Below are positions 54,059 to 62,399 of a stretch of DNA of 62,399 nucleotides, piece after piece. Position numbers and translations under genes: made by a program. Positions within the stretch are counted from its first letter, which is position 1. Each line of letters starts with the position of its first letter. The stretch comes from Methanobrevibacter sp. UBA412. GTDB taxonomy: Archaea > Methanobacteriota > Methanobacteria > Methanobacteriales > Methanobacteriaceae. The stretch covers positions 88,610 through 151,008 of the forward strand of contig DAGJ01000024.1 of NCBI GenBank assembly GCA_002495685.1, in the 5' to 3' direction. The notes beneath the pieces are model-generated. The model was not told the DNA's origin and ran no database searches. It worked only from the letters and a program-made list of their open reading frames with translations.

Positions 54059-56782
54059 ATGTCTAATATATTAAAAGATTTAGGATACACAAAACAGAAA
54101 TGTAAAACTTGTGGAAAAGTTTTTTGGTCACAAATTAATCGGGATACTTGTGGGGATGCTCCTTGTGATGAATATGAATTTATAGGAAATCCTGCTACAA
54201 CTAAAGGTTATAATTTATATGAAATTCAAAAAACTTTCAAAGAATTCTTTGAAGAACGTGGTCACACGCCAATATCTCGATATCCCATACTTGCAAAAAG
54301 ATGGAGAGATGATGTATTTTTAGTTGGAGCTACAATATTTCTTTTCCAACCTTGGGTAACTTCAGGTTTAGTTGACCCTCCAGCAAATCCTTTAACTATT
54401 GCACAACCTTCTATACGTTTAAATGATGTGGATAATGTGGGTCGAACAGGTAGACATATGACTTGTTTTACAATGGGAGCACATCATGCATTTAATTCTC
54501 CTGGAAATGATATTTATTGGAAAGATCAAACAGTTCAATATTGTCATGATTTTATTAAATCAATTGGAATAAATACAGAAGATATAACTTTCATAGAATC
54601 TTGGTGGCAAGGAGGAGGAAACGAGGGTCCATGTTATGAAGTAATGGTTCGAGGGGTAGAATTAGCTACTCTTGTTTTCATACAATATAAAACATTACCA
54701 AATGGGGAAAAAGAAGAAATCCCATTAAAAGTAGTTGATACTGGTTATGGATTAGAAAGATTTGCATGGATTTCACAAGGTACACCAACAGCTTATGATG
54801 CGTGTTTTGGGCCAGTCATAGATAAACTTAAAGAATTAACCAATGTTAAAGTTAATGAGGAAATTTTAGCTGAAAATGCTCAAATTGCTGGAATGATGGA
54901 TATAGAAAGTTATGCTGATATTCGTCAACTACGTGAAAAAGTAGCAAAAAAATTAGAAATATCTATGGAAGAATATTTAGAATCTGCTTTACCAATGGAA
55001 GCAATTTACATAATAGCAGATCATACAAGATGTTTAGCATTTATGTTAACTGACGGTATAATACCTTCAAATGTTAAAGAAGGATACCTTGCAAGATTAG
55101 TTTTACGTAGAACAATACGTTTTATGAAAGAGTTAAACATGAAAGAATCTTTATCTGATATAATGAAAATTCAATTAGATTTCTTAAATGATTTTTATCC
55201 TGAAATCAAAGAATCTCAAGAACATATCATGAACATTATAAACCTTGAAGAAGATAGATATGAAAAAACTATTAAAAAAGGACGTAAAGTTGTAAAAAGA
55301 ACAATCAAAAAACTTAAAAAAGATGGAATATCTAGCATGCCTCTTGAAACTTTAATTGACTTATATGATGCTCATGGAATGCCTCCTGAAACAGTGCAAG
55401 AGTTTGCAACAAAAGATTTTGAAGTTAATATTCCTGACAATTTCTTTACTCAAGTTGCAGCAATGCATGAATCTGAAGAAGTTAAAGAAAAAGAAGATTT
55501 TAAAATCGATGCTCCTGAAACAGATTTATTATTCTATAAAGATTTCCATCAAAAAGAAGCAACTGCAAAAATATTAAATGTTGTTAATAAAGATGGTAAA
55601 TTAAATGTAATAGTAGATAGGACTGTTTTCTACCCAGAAGGTGGAGGTCAACCTTCAGATAAAGGTATTATTTCTATTGATGATAAAGAATTTAAGGTTA
55701 GTTATGCTTCAAAAATGAATAATATAGTTTTACATCAAATTGATATTAGTGAGGATGAAGAATTTGATGTTATAGAAAACACTCTTAACGATTTAATTGG
55801 AAAAGAAATTAAAGAACAAATCGATTGGACTAGACGTATTACTTTAGCTAGACATCATACAGCTACTCATTTAGTTGTTGCAGCTGCAAAAAAAGTATTA
55901 GGTGATCATATATGGCAAGCAGGGGCACAAAAAGGTTTAACTCATTCCCGTATAGATTTATCTCATTATAAACGTATTTCACAAGAAGAACTTTACCAAA
56001 TTGAAAAAATTGCTAATGAATTAGTAATGGAAAATATTGAACTTGATATTAACTGGATGACACGTAATGAAGCAGAAAAAACTTATGGGTTTGTTCTTTA
56101 TCAAGGGGGTATTGTCCCTGGTGAAAATATACGTGTAGTGAAAATACCTGGAATAGATGTGCAAGCTTGTGCTGGTACTCATGTATTAAGAACTGGTGAT
56201 GTGGGTCCTATAAAAATTAATAAAACAGAAAGAGTTCAAGATGGGGTTGAAAGAATTGATTTTTCAGCAGGTCTTGCTGCAGTAGATTCTATTCAATCTG
56301 ATAAAACTTACTTAAAAAATAGTTCAAATATTTTTAAAGTAAATAATGATCAGTTATCTAAAACTTGTGAAAGATTTTTCACAGAGTGGAAAGTTCAAAA
56401 AAATGAAATCAAAAAACTTCAAAATGAAATTGCATCTTTAAAAATTAATAATTTAACAGATAATTTAATAGAAGTTAATGATTTATCTGTACTCAAACAA
56501 ATCATTGATGGGGATATTAAAGAATTACAAAATATTGCAACTGATTTCACTGATAATAATAAAGCAGATATAGTATTTTTAGGTAATAATAATGGTAAAA
56601 TTGTAGGTGCTGCTTCTACTAAAGCTATTGATAATGGTATTAAAATCAATGATATAATTCGGGAATCAGCAATTATTCTTGGTGGTGGGGGCGGTGGTCG
56701 TCCAAACCTTGCACAAGGAGCAGGAAAAAATAATGAAAAGATGAATGAAGCTTTAGATAAAGCTTTAGATTTATTGAGTTAA
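54059..56782 (+). CDS. alaS: Alanyl-tRNA synthetase (archaeal)
   Basis: Charges tRNA-Ala and edits mischarged Ser/Gly. The 907-residue archaeal type has a cysteine-rich start KCKTCGKVFWSQINRDTCGD (an N-terminal zinc site absent from bacterial enzymes). It continues with class II aminoacylation blocks (PSIRLNDVDNVGRTGRHMT, ESWWQGGGNEGPCYEV, GYGLERFAWI), editing-domain metal ligands RHHTATHLV and CAGTHVLRTGDVG, and the final C-Ala domain (GGGGGGRPNLAQGAGKN). Length suits archaea (about 890-920). The ribosome-binding site is weak (GCTGAT), and the next gene, thiI, follows after 15 bases. Confidence 0.97.
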   Translation: MSNILKDLGYTKQKCKTCGKVFWSQINRDTCGDAPCDEYEFIGNPATTKGYNLYEIQKTFKEFFEERGHTPISRYPILAKRWRDDVFLVGATIFLFQPWVTSGLVDPPANPLTIAQPSIRLNDVDNVGRTGRHMTCFTMGAHHAFNSPGNDIYWKDQTVQYCHDFIKSIGINTEDITFIESWWQGGGNEGPCYEVMVRGVELATLVFIQYKTLPNGEKEEIPLKVVDTGYGLERFAWISQGTPTAYDACFGPVIDKLKELTNVKVNEEILAENAQIAGMMDIESYADIRQLREKVAKKLEISMEEYLESALPMEAIYIIADHTRCLAFMLTDGIIPSNVKEGYLARLVLRRTIRFMKELNMKESLSDIMKIQLDFLNDFYPEIKESQEHIMNIINLEEDRYEKTIKKGRKVVKRTIKKLKKDGISSMPLETLIDLYDAHGMPPETVQEFATKDFEVNIPDNFFTQVAAMHESEEVKEKEDFKIDAPETDLLFYKDFHQKEATAKILNVVNKDGKLNVIVDRTVFYPEGGGQPSDKGIISIDDKEFKVSYASKMNNIVLHQIDISEDEEFDVIENTLNDLIGKEIKEQIDWTRRITLARHHTATHLVVAAAKKVLGDHIWQAGAQKGLTHSRIDLSHYKRISQEELYQIEKIANELVMENIELDINWMTRNEAEKTYGFVLYQGGIVPGENIRVVKIPGIDVQACAGTHVLRTGDVGPIKINKTERVQDGVERIDFSAGLAAVDSIQSDKTYLKNSSNIFKVNNDQLSKTCERFFTEWKVQKNEIKKLQNEIASLKINNLTDNLIEVNDLSVLKQIIDGDIKELQNIATDFTDNNKADIVFLGNNNGKIVGAASTKAIDNGIKINDIIRESAIILGGGGGGRPNLAQGAGKNNEKMNEALDKALDLLS

Positions 56783-56797
56783 AGGATAGTAAAGTTT

Positions 56798-57946
56798 ATG
56801 AATTATGATTTGATAATAGCACGTTATGGTGAAGTAGGCCTTAAAAGTCATAAAGTTCGAAGTAGATTTGAAAAACGTTTAATAAGAAATATGGAATCAA
56901 GTATTGAAGCTGAAATTGATATTGATCAAGCAAGAATTTTCATTTTTCCTCAAAATTTTGATGATGCTATAAATAAATTATCCAAAATTTTTGGGGTAGT
57001 TTCATATTCTCCAGCTGTAGCTACTCACACTACATTTGATGAAGTAGAAGATACTTTATTAAAATATGTTAGTGAACTTGAAAAGAATAATCTGATAGAT
57101 TCAAATACAAAGTTTGCTATTAGATGTCGAAGAGTAGGAACTCATGATTTCACTTCTCAAGAATTTGCTGCATTTGCTGGAAGTGTTGTAGTGAAAAAGC
57201 TTGGATGTCCTGTTGATTTATCAAATCCAGATTTAGAAATCTTTATTGAAGTAAGAGATAATGATACTTATATTTATCATGAAAAAATCCCAGGTCCGGG
57301 AGGTTTACCTTTAGGGACACAAGGAAAAGTTGTAGTTCTTCTATCTAGTGGGATTGATTCTCCTGTTGCAGCTTATTTAATGATGAAAAGAGGTTGCCAA
57401 GTTATAGCATTATACTGTGACAATACACCTTATACAAGTTCTAAAGCTTTAAAGAAGAATGAAGATATTATTAATCAATTACAAACTTATGCTTCTGGAG
57501 CACCAATTAAAAGACGTATTGTTAAATATGGTGATTATTTAAGTAAATGTCAAAATGATGCTCCTAGTAGAATGACTTGTATTTTATGTAAATCTGGAAT
57601 GTATCAACTAGCAGCTATGTTAGCTAAAGATATGCATGCTTTAGCAATTGTTGATGGTAATAGTTTAGGGCAAGTGGCAAGTCAAACTTTACCTAATATT
57701 TTAGCTACACGTGAAGATGTTGATGTTCCAATATTTAGTCCACTTATTGGTATGGATAAAGTTGAAATTTCTCGTATTGCAGAAAAAATAGGTACATTTG
57801 ATATTTCTAAACTTGATGATGGTGGTTGTAAAGCTGTTCCACGATACCCTGAAACTAATGCCAATATTAATCAAGTCCATGAAGCAAGAAATAATATGGA
57901 TCAAAAAACAGAAATTTTAAAAGCTTTTAAAACTATTAAATTTTAA
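56798..57946 (+). CDS. thiI: tRNA 4-thiouridine synthase ThiI (archaeal, cysteine-motif type)
   Basis: Adds sulfur to U8 of tRNA. The 382-residue protein has ferredoxin-like and THUMP domains (about 1-170) and a PP-loop domain with VVLLSSGIDSPVAAYLMM (ATP site). It lacks the rhodanese domain of bacterial ThiI. Methanogen ThiI uses three conserved cysteines instead: here C261-x2-C264 (TCILC) and C344 (GGCKAVPR), probably holding a small Fe-S cluster. ATG follows alaS by 15 bases with AAAGGATAG between. It is the last gene of this run. Confidence 0.94.
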   Translation: MNYDLIIARYGEVGLKSHKVRSRFEKRLIRNMESSIEAEIDIDQARIFIFPQNFDDAINKLSKIFGVVSYSPAVATHTTFDEVEDTLLKYVSELEKNNLIDSNTKFAIRCRRVGTHDFTSQEFAAFAGSVVVKKLGCPVDLSNPDLEIFIEVRDNDTYIYHEKIPGPGGLPLGTQGKVVVLLSSGIDSPVAAYLMMKRGCQVIALYCDNTPYTSSKALKKNEDIINQLQTYASGAPIKRRIVKYGDYLSKCQNDAPSRMTCILCKSGMYQLAAMLAKDMHALAIVDGNSLGQVASQTLPNILATREDVDVPIFSPLIGMDKVEISRIAEKIGTFDISKLDDGGCKAVPRYPETNANINQVHEARNNMDQKTEILKAFKTIKF

Positions 57947-58205
57947 TTTTTATTTTTTTAGATTTTTAATTTTATAAACTCTACCTTTTTTTTAAATTGT
58001 AATAATAATGATTAAATAAGATAATTTTTAAATGTAATATTGTTAATTGAATACTTATAATTTAAGTTAATAAAAATTTTTTGACTAAAAAATTATGAAT
58101 TCAATCATAACTTAAAAAAAATATAATAAAAATTTATTATAATAAATTAACTAAAAAATATTTAGTTAAATTATATAATACTCTTAATTTTTGAGGTGAT
58201 GTAAA

Positions 58206-59303
58206 TTGAAAACAACAGTTAGTGTAATTAAAGCAGATATTGGAAGTGTCTCAGGACATTGTGTAGCTCACCCAGCATTAATAGATAAATGTGAAGAAGT
58301 TTTAACAGATGCAATGGAAAGTTCAATTATAGAAGATTTCTATATAACCCGTTGTGGTGATGATATTGATCTTATTATGACTCATAAAAATGGGGAATTA
58401 AATGAAGAAGTTCATAGAACTGCATATGATGCATTTATGAAAGCAACTGAAATTGCAAGAGAATTAAAACTTTATGGTGCAGGTCAAGATTTATTATCTG
58501 ATACTTTCTCTGGAAACATTAAAGGTATGGGTCCAGGAGTAGCAGAAATGGAATTTAAAGAAAGACCAAGTGATCCTGTTATTGTCTATTGTTGTGATAA
58601 AACAGAACCAGGTGCTTTTAATTTACCAATATTTAAAATGTTTGCAGATCCATTCAATACAGCAGGATTAGTAATTGATCCTAGTTTACATGATGGATTC
58701 AAATTTGAAGTATATGATGTAATGGAACATACAAAAGTTATTCTTGATTGTCCTGAAGAAATGTATGATTTACTTGCATTAATCGGTTCCACTGGAAGAT
58801 ATGTAATTAAAAGAGTATGGAAAAAGAATGGTGAAATCGCAGCAGCAATAAGTACTGAAAGATTAAACCTTATGGCTGGAGAATATGTTGGAAAAGATGA
58901 TCCTGCAGCAATTGTAAGAGCACAATCCGGATTCCCAGCTAATGGTGAAGTAGTAGAACCATTTTCATTCCCTCACATGGTTAGTGGATGGATGAGAGGT
59001 TCTCATAATGGACCTATTATGCCTGTTAGTCAAGAAAATGCAAATCCTATCAGATTTGATGGACCTCCACGGATAATTGGTTTAGGTTTCCAAGTAGCTG
59101 ATGCACAATTAATTGGTCCTGTAGATTTATTTGATGATCCCGCATTTGATGAAGCAAGAAAACAATCTTCACAAGTTGCTAATTATATCAGAAGACATGG
59201 TCCTTTTGAACCACATCGATTACCTAGTGAAGAAATGGAATATACCTCATTACCTGGTGTAATGAAAAAATTAGAACCAAGATTCACAAAAATGGATGAA
59301 TAA
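58206..59303 (+). CDS. fbp: Fructose-1,6-bisphosphate aldolase/phosphatase (bifunctional, class V)
   Basis: Catalyses both aldol condensation of triose phosphates and dephosphorylation to fructose-6-phosphate, driving gluconeogenesis in archaea. The 365-residue protein starts KTTVSVIKADIGSVSGH (Mg-binding Asp) and has CGDDIDLIMTH, GAGQDLLSDTFSGNIKGMGPG, FADPFNTAGL and ISTERLNLMAGEYVGKDDPA, with the Schiff-base lysine region, then ENANPIRFDGPPRIIGLGFQ. Start is TTG at 58206, preceded by GAGGTGAT at 58193-58200; there is no nearby ATG. It stands alone. Confidence 0.96.
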   Translation: MKTTVSVIKADIGSVSGHCVAHPALIDKCEEVLTDAMESSIIEDFYITRCGDDIDLIMTHKNGELNEEVHRTAYDAFMKATEIARELKLYGAGQDLLSDTFSGNIKGMGPGVAEMEFKERPSDPVIVYCCDKTEPGAFNLPIFKMFADPFNTAGLVIDPSLHDGFKFEVYDVMEHTKVILDCPEEMYDLLALIGSTGRYVIKRVWKKNGEIAAAISTERLNLMAGEYVGKDDPAAIVRAQSGFPANGEVVEPFSFPHMVSGWMRGSHNGPIMPVSQENANPIRFDGPPRIIGLGFQVADAQLIGPVDLFDDPAFDEARKQSSQVANYIRRHGPFEPHRLPSEEMEYTSLPGVMKKLEPRFTKMDE

Positions 59304-59364
59304 ATATATTTTATCATCCTAAATATTCTTTTTTTTAAAATTTTCATAAAAGAAGGTTTTTTTA

Positions 59365-60126
59365 ATTAATATTTTAATTATTAATGGAAGTCCTAGAAAA
59401 GGCAATACTTGGGAAGTTGTAAAAGAAATAAAATCCTTTCTAAATACTAAAGACTCTTCTATTCAATTTGAAGAGATACATTTAAAAGATGTTACTCTCC
59501 CTTTTTGTAAAGGATGTTATAATTGTTTTGAGAAAGGAGAAAATTATTGCCCTCATTTTAGAGAATATTCTGAAATTGTTGATAAAATTAAATCATGTGA
59601 TGGTTTGATTTTAACTAGTCCTGTATATGCTTTAAATGTTTCAGCATTAATGAAAAACTTCATAGATCATACTTCTTACTTTTACCATAGGCCCTACTTT
59701 TTTGATAAAACTGCATTGGTTGTTGTAACAACTGCAGGTGCTGGTTTAAAAAAAGTTACTAATTATTTATCTGAAACATTAAGAAATTATGGATTTAATA
59801 AAACTTATAAAATAGATCTTAAGATTCATAATCAAGAATTAAATGAAAATGATATAAATAAAGTTTATAAAATTTCTAGTAAGTGGATAAAGGATTTACA
59901 ATCTCATAAACTCCATAATCCCTCATTTAAAGCGATTTTTTATTATAATTTATGGAAAAATATGGCTATTAATAATATGAGCACAAAATCAGATAAAGAT
60001 TATTGGAATTTAACAAATCTAAAAAATTATTATTTTGCGCAAAATATTCCGCTTAATCTTTTTAAAAAATTTTTTGGAATGATACTTTCTAAAGTTTTAG
60101 GTATTGTTTTTAAAAAATTAAATTAA
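59365..60126 (+). CDS. Iron-sulfur flavoprotein-type oxidoreductase with apparent ATT start
   Basis: A flavodoxin-fold protein of about 253 residues. From 59365 the frame reads ATT AAT ATT TTA ATT ATT AAT GGA AGT, giving the family start x-N-ILIINGSPRKGNTW (FMN loop), then CKGCYNCFEKGENYC (C-x2-C-x2-C-x7-C cluster motif) and TSPVYALNVSALMKNFIDH. There is no ATG, GTG or TTG in frame between the stop at 59347 and the internal TTG at 59605, which would cut off the FMN loop and cysteines. AGAAGG ends eight bases before the ATT. It is either an ATT start or a gene with a damaged start. It overlaps the convergent DUF357 gene by nine bases. Confidence 0.75.
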   Translation: MNILIINGSPRKGNTWEVVKEIKSFLNTKDSSIQFEEIHLKDVTLPFCKGCYNCFEKGENYCPHFREYSEIVDKIKSCDGLILTSPVYALNVSALMKNFIDHTSYFYHRPYFFDKTALVVVTTAGAGLKKVTNYLSETLRNYGFNKTYKIDLKIHNQELNENDINKVYKISSKWIKDLQSHKLHNPSFKAIFYYNLWKNMAINNMSTKSDKDYWNLTNLKNYYFAQNIPLNLFKKFFGMILSKVLGIVFKKLN

Positions 60127-60351
60127 ATCATGTATCATTCTTATAGCATCTAAAAGACCGTGACTATATTCAATACATCCAAATGATGTTCTCATATCTT
60201 TCTTATCTAAATAATATTTTGAATCATTTTTATAATCAATTGCCCGTGCAATAACTTCTTCTTCTTTAGTGTTAACTTTAATTTTTTTGACTTGTTTTAA
60301 ACTATTTTCTAATTTTTCAATATCACTAGCTATTTTTTCTTTAGTTTCCAT
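60118..60351 (-). CDS. DUF357 family protein
   Basis: A 77-residue, all-helical protein of the DUF357 (COG1849) family. The conserved block is AIDYKNDSKYYLDKKDMRTSFGCIEYSHGLLDAIRM, given here as DYKNDSKYYL and GCIEYSHGLLDA. It overlaps the upstream CDP-alcohol phosphatidyltransferase by 11 bases on the same strand and the convergent flavoprotein gene by nine. Translational coupling suggests a role with phospholipid synthesis; no activity is known. Confidence 0.82.
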   Translation of the reverse strand: METKEKIASDIEKLENSLKQVKKIKVNTKEEEVIARAIDYKNDSKYYLDKKDMRTSFGCIEYSHGLLDAIRMIHDLI

Positions 60352-60937
60352 TTTTATTATTTCCTTCTATTTTTAATTGTTTATAACTATGGTAAAATCT
60401 TTGTGCAACTGTAATATAAGATAATATCATTAATATAATTAAGAAATAAGTGAATATTATGGGATTATTACATATGGCACTTATGATTGAACCGATCATT
60501 ATTATTATTAATCTAACAGCTCTTTCAGCTATTCCAGTATTACATTCAATGCCTTGTGATTCGGAACGTGCTTTAACATAACTAACCATGATTGCGGAGT
60601 GTATAAGTAATATTCCAAGTAGCCAATTACAATAACCTCCAAATATTATACCTATGATAAGAATGGCATCTGAAATTCTATCCATTGTGGAATCAAAAAA
60701 AGCTCCGAATTTGGAAGCTCGATTATGATATCTTGCAACAGCTCCATCAGCAACATCTAAAAAACCACTAAGTAATATAAAAATTGTTGCTAATATTAAT
60801 AAATGTTTGCTGAAAGAATATGCTGCAGCTAATGCTATAAAAGGGGATATTAATGTTAAAATATTTGGATTAATATTCATTCTTTTTGCAAAGGGTTCTA
60901 ATATTTTTGTTAGTAAAGGTCTTAAATTTTCAAGCAT
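60341..60937 (-). CDS. CDP-alcohol phosphatidyltransferase (archaetidylinositol-phosphate synthase-like)
   Basis: An integral membrane enzyme (198 residues, about six helices) that couples CDP-archaeol with a polyol phosphate. The catalytic motif DG-x2-AR-x8-G-x3-D-x3-D is seen as DGAVARYHNRASKFGAFFDSTMD, the core DGAVAR and GAFFDSTMD. Similar methanogen genes make archaetidyl-myo-inositol phosphate; the polar head group here is inferred. The mRNA looks leaderless: a TATA at 60961-60970 and no ribosome-binding site before the ATG. It overlaps DUF357 downstream. Confidence 0.85.
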   Translation of the reverse strand: MLENLRPLLTKILEPFAKRMNINPNILTLISPFIALAAAYSFSKHLLILATIFILLSGFLDVADGAVARYHNRASKFGAFFDSTMDRISDAILIIGIIFGGYCNWLLGILLIHSAIMVSYVKARSESQGIECNTGIAERAVRLIIIMIGSIISAICNNPIIFTYFLIILMILSYITVAQRFYHSYKQLKIEGNNKNGN

Positions 60938-60960
60938 AATTTTTATTATATAGATTTAAT

Positions 60961-60970
60961 AATATATATT
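60961..60970. promoter_or_regulatory. Shared palindromic TATA box, divergent CDP-alcohol transferase/tsaC
   Basis: AATATATATT is its own reverse complement and sits in the 74-base gap between two divergent genes. Starts about 26 bases away would be near 60939 (minus, leaderless) and near 60991 (plus, 21-base leader for tsaC). Confidence 0.5.
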
Positions 60971-61011
60971 TTAGTGGAAAGTTTTAAAACTATTTTTTTG
61001 GTAAGATTTTT

Positions 61012-61593
61012 ATGAAAGTGTTTAAGTTAAACCCTAATAATCCAGATATGGACTTGATTAATGAAGCTATAAATATTTTATCTGTGGGTGGAGTTATATT
61101 ATATCCAACAGATACAGTTTATGGTTTAGGGGCTAATATTTTTGATAAATTTGCAGTTAAAAGAATTTATAATATTAAAAAGCGTGCACATAATAAACCT
61201 ATGTCTATAAGTGTATCTAACATTAAAGATATATCTATAATTTCAAACTTATCTCAAAAACAGGAAGATTTAATTAAAAATTATCTTCCAGGGCCTTATA
61301 CTTTTATTTTAAATAAAAAACCAATAGTTCCTAATTTTGTCACACCAAACACTTATACTGTGGGATTAAGAATTCCAGATTCTAAAATTGCTAGAATGTT
61401 AAGTTGTAATTTTCCTATTATTACTACAAGTGCGAATGTATCTAATTTAAAAACTTTAAACAATCCTAAGGATATTCTTAAGCAGTTAAATGTTGATGTT
61501 GATTTAGTTTTGGATGTTGGAATTTTAAATAATTCAAAGCCTTCTAAAATTATTGATTTAACCAAGATTAATCCGGTTATAATTAGAGATTAA
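61012..61593 (+). CDS. tsaC: L-threonylcarbamoyladenylate synthase (YrdC type)
   Basis: Makes threonylcarbamoyl-AMP from Thr, bicarbonate and ATP for t6A37 of ANN-decoding tRNAs. The 193-residue single YrdC-domain protein has ILYPTDTVYGLGANIFD (active-site KRxxxxP/TDTxYGL region), YNIKKRAHNKPMSI, LPGPYTFIL and TTSANVSN, all in order. The Sua5 extra domain is absent. GGTAAG lies before its ATG. It is divergent from the CDP-alcohol transferase and 57 bases before radB. Confidence 0.94.
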   Translation: MKVFKLNPNNPDMDLINEAINILSVGGVILYPTDTVYGLGANIFDKFAVKRIYNIKKRAHNKPMSISVSNIKDISIISNLSQKQEDLIKNYLPGPYTFILNKKPIVPNFVTPNTYTVGLRIPDSKIARMLSCNFPIITTSANVSNLKTLNNPKDILKQLNVDVDLVLDVGILNNSKPSKIIDLTKINPVIIRD

Positions 61594-61650
61594 AATTTTT
61601 TATTTAAAAATTATTATAATATAAATAATATATATAAATATGTGAATCTT

Positions 61651-62352
61651 ATGAAAGTATTATCAAATGTTAAGGGTAAAGATAAAATACCTACTAATTC
61701 TCCTTTAGATTTAATTTTGGATGGTGGGATTGAAAGAAGAAGCATAACACAATTTTATGGCCCTCCAGGTTCGGGTAAAACTAATATTGCCTTAAATTTA
61801 GCAGTGCAAGTTGCAAAAAATGATAAGAAAGTTGCTTATGTTGATACTGAAGGTGGAATATCTGTAGATCGTATTAAACAATTGTCTAAATCTGATTTTC
61901 AAAAAGTTGCAGGAAATATTGTTGTTTTTGAACCTAATACTTTTGAAGAGCAAGAGGATGATTTAAAAATTATTGAATCTTGGATATCTTCTAATAAAGA
62001 TGATGTGGATTTATTAATTATAGATTCAGCAGTAGCACTTTATCGTTTAATTGAAGTTAAAAATTCAAAATCTAATAAAGATTTAGGAAGACAAATGGGT
62101 CAACTTTCAAGTATATCCCGTAAATTTAATGTAGCAGTAGTTGTTACAAATCAAATATATGCTTCTTTTGATGATGATTCTGATAATGTTGTACCTGTTG
62201 GTGGAACTATACTTCAATATTGGAGTAAAGCAATTATTGAATTGAAACGTTCATTAGTTATAAGTAAGCGTACTGCAATACTTCGACGTAGTAAAACTTC
62301 TGTTGAAGGCAAAACTGTAGAATTTAAAATTACTGATGATGGTATAGAGTAA
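61651..62352 (+). CDS. radB: DNA repair and recombination protein RadB
   Basis: RecA-family paralogue of RadA, assisting homologous recombination. The 233-residue protein has the RecA core only: Walker A FYGPPGSGKTNIAL near residue 33, DTEGGIS, Walker B DLLIIDSAVALYR and ATPase loops VVVTNQIYASFDDD. It lacks the N-terminal helix-hairpin-helix domain of RadA, as expected of RadB. I chose ATG at 61651, with GTGA five bases upstream, over a GTG at 61642. Confidence 0.93.
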   Translation: MKVLSNVKGKDKIPTNSPLDLILDGGIERRSITQFYGPPGSGKTNIALNLAVQVAKNDKKVAYVDTEGGISVDRIKQLSKSDFQKVAGNIVVFEPNTFEEQEDDLKIIESWISSNKDDVDLLIIDSAVALYRLIEVKNSKSNKDLGRQMGQLSSISRKFNVAVVVTNQIYASFDDDSDNVVPVGGTILQYWSKAIIELKRSLVISKRTAILRRSKTSVEGKTVEFKITDDGIE

Positions 62353-62399
62353 TTTTAAACATTTTTTTATTAATTTTTGGCTCTGTAGAAACCCTATTT
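62353..62399. other. Right end of window: possible insertion-sequence end
   Basis: After the radB stop and a short T-tract the sequence turns less AT-rich: GGCTCTGTAGAAACCCTA at 62380-62397. Such GGCTCTGTAGAAA ends resemble terminal inverted repeats of transposons. The partner end lies outside the window. Confidence 0.25.

Noticed and set aside
59605..60126. Flavoprotein starting at TTG 59605
   Set aside because: That start would lack the FMN loop and the cysteine motif visible in frame upstream; an ATT start at 59365 fits better.

Overview
The window is chromosomal DNA of a methanogenic archaeon, most likely a member of the Methanobacteriaceae (Methanobrevibacter- or Methanosphaera-like). 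The base composition is very AT-rich. Archaeal information genes are dense: TFE, Spt5, aL1/aL10/aL12, S3Ae, Pelota, Orc1/Cdc6, RadB, an ATP-dependent DNA ligase, archaeal AlaRS, archaeosine synthase, RtcB and archease. Promoters have the archaeal BRE/TATA form and the pterin gene is mptE. A MraY-like/MurG-like gene pair fits a pseudomurein cell wall. No prophage, CRISPR array, integrase or complete insertion sequence was seen, so this is core genome with a few odd accessory genes.

Layout. 1-4453 (+): ftsY (cut by the window start), a CapA-like protein, dUTPase, and a lone acetolactate-synthase-like TPP enzyme. 4454-7253 (-): a GerW/DUF2953/unknown cassette and an alanine-glyoxylate-type aminotransferase. 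7511-10244 (+): surE, mptE and an Orc1/Cdc6 protein. 10274-17305: a small membrane protein, archease, a secreted-type protein, rtcB, a nucleoside phosphorylase, an Fe-S flavoprotein, a NifX-like protein, S3Ae, a DUF92 protein and an uncalled 54-residue rubredoxin. 17569-25514 (+): apgM, glmM, glmU-like, gamma-carbonic anhydrase, hisC, nrdG-like, an ASCH-TPR fusion and a two-helix membrane protein. 25703-35229 (-): a second phosphohexomutase, DNA ligase, an FTR-rubredoxin fusion with a glutaredoxin, thiC, CDC48 and a TyrA-type dehydrogenase. 35364-38688 (+): pelota and the MraY/MurG-like pair. 38709-47493: a disulfide oxidoreductase, hypC, a FUSC transporter, an ACT regulator, tRNA-Ile(GAT), a DUF59 protein, short arcS with an HD phosphohydrolase, tfe and a CofE-like paralogue. 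47675-58000 (+): a COG1751 protein, ftsZ, secE, spt5, L11, L1-L10-L12, alaS and thiI. 58206-62352: FBP aldolase/phosphatase, an Fe-S flavoprotein, DUF357, a CDP-alcohol phosphatidyltransferase, tsaC and radB.

How the genes work together. GlmM and GlmU-like make UDP-GlcNAc, which feeds the MraY/MurG-like steps of cell-wall assembly. ApgM and the bifunctional FBP aldolase/phosphatase belong to gluconeogenesis. Archease and RtcB act together in tRNA splicing. SecE and FtsY serve membrane protein export. Several genes (rubredoxin, FTR-rubredoxin, glutaredoxin, two Fe-S flavoproteins, the disulfide oxidoreductase) reflect an anaerobic thiol/iron redox economy.

The most notable non-gene signals are these. 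A ribosomal-protein-L1 target site lies inside the L1 coding sequence (51775-51815). Two genes appear to start at ATA (40922) and ATT (59365). The tfe and cdc48 leaders are long and contain inverted repeats. A hairpin-plus-T-tract terminator follows cdc48. No wholly new multi-gene system could be proved from sequence alone; the best candidates are the GerW/DUF2953/unknown cassette, the FTR-rubredoxin/glutaredoxin pair and the MraY/MurG-like pair.
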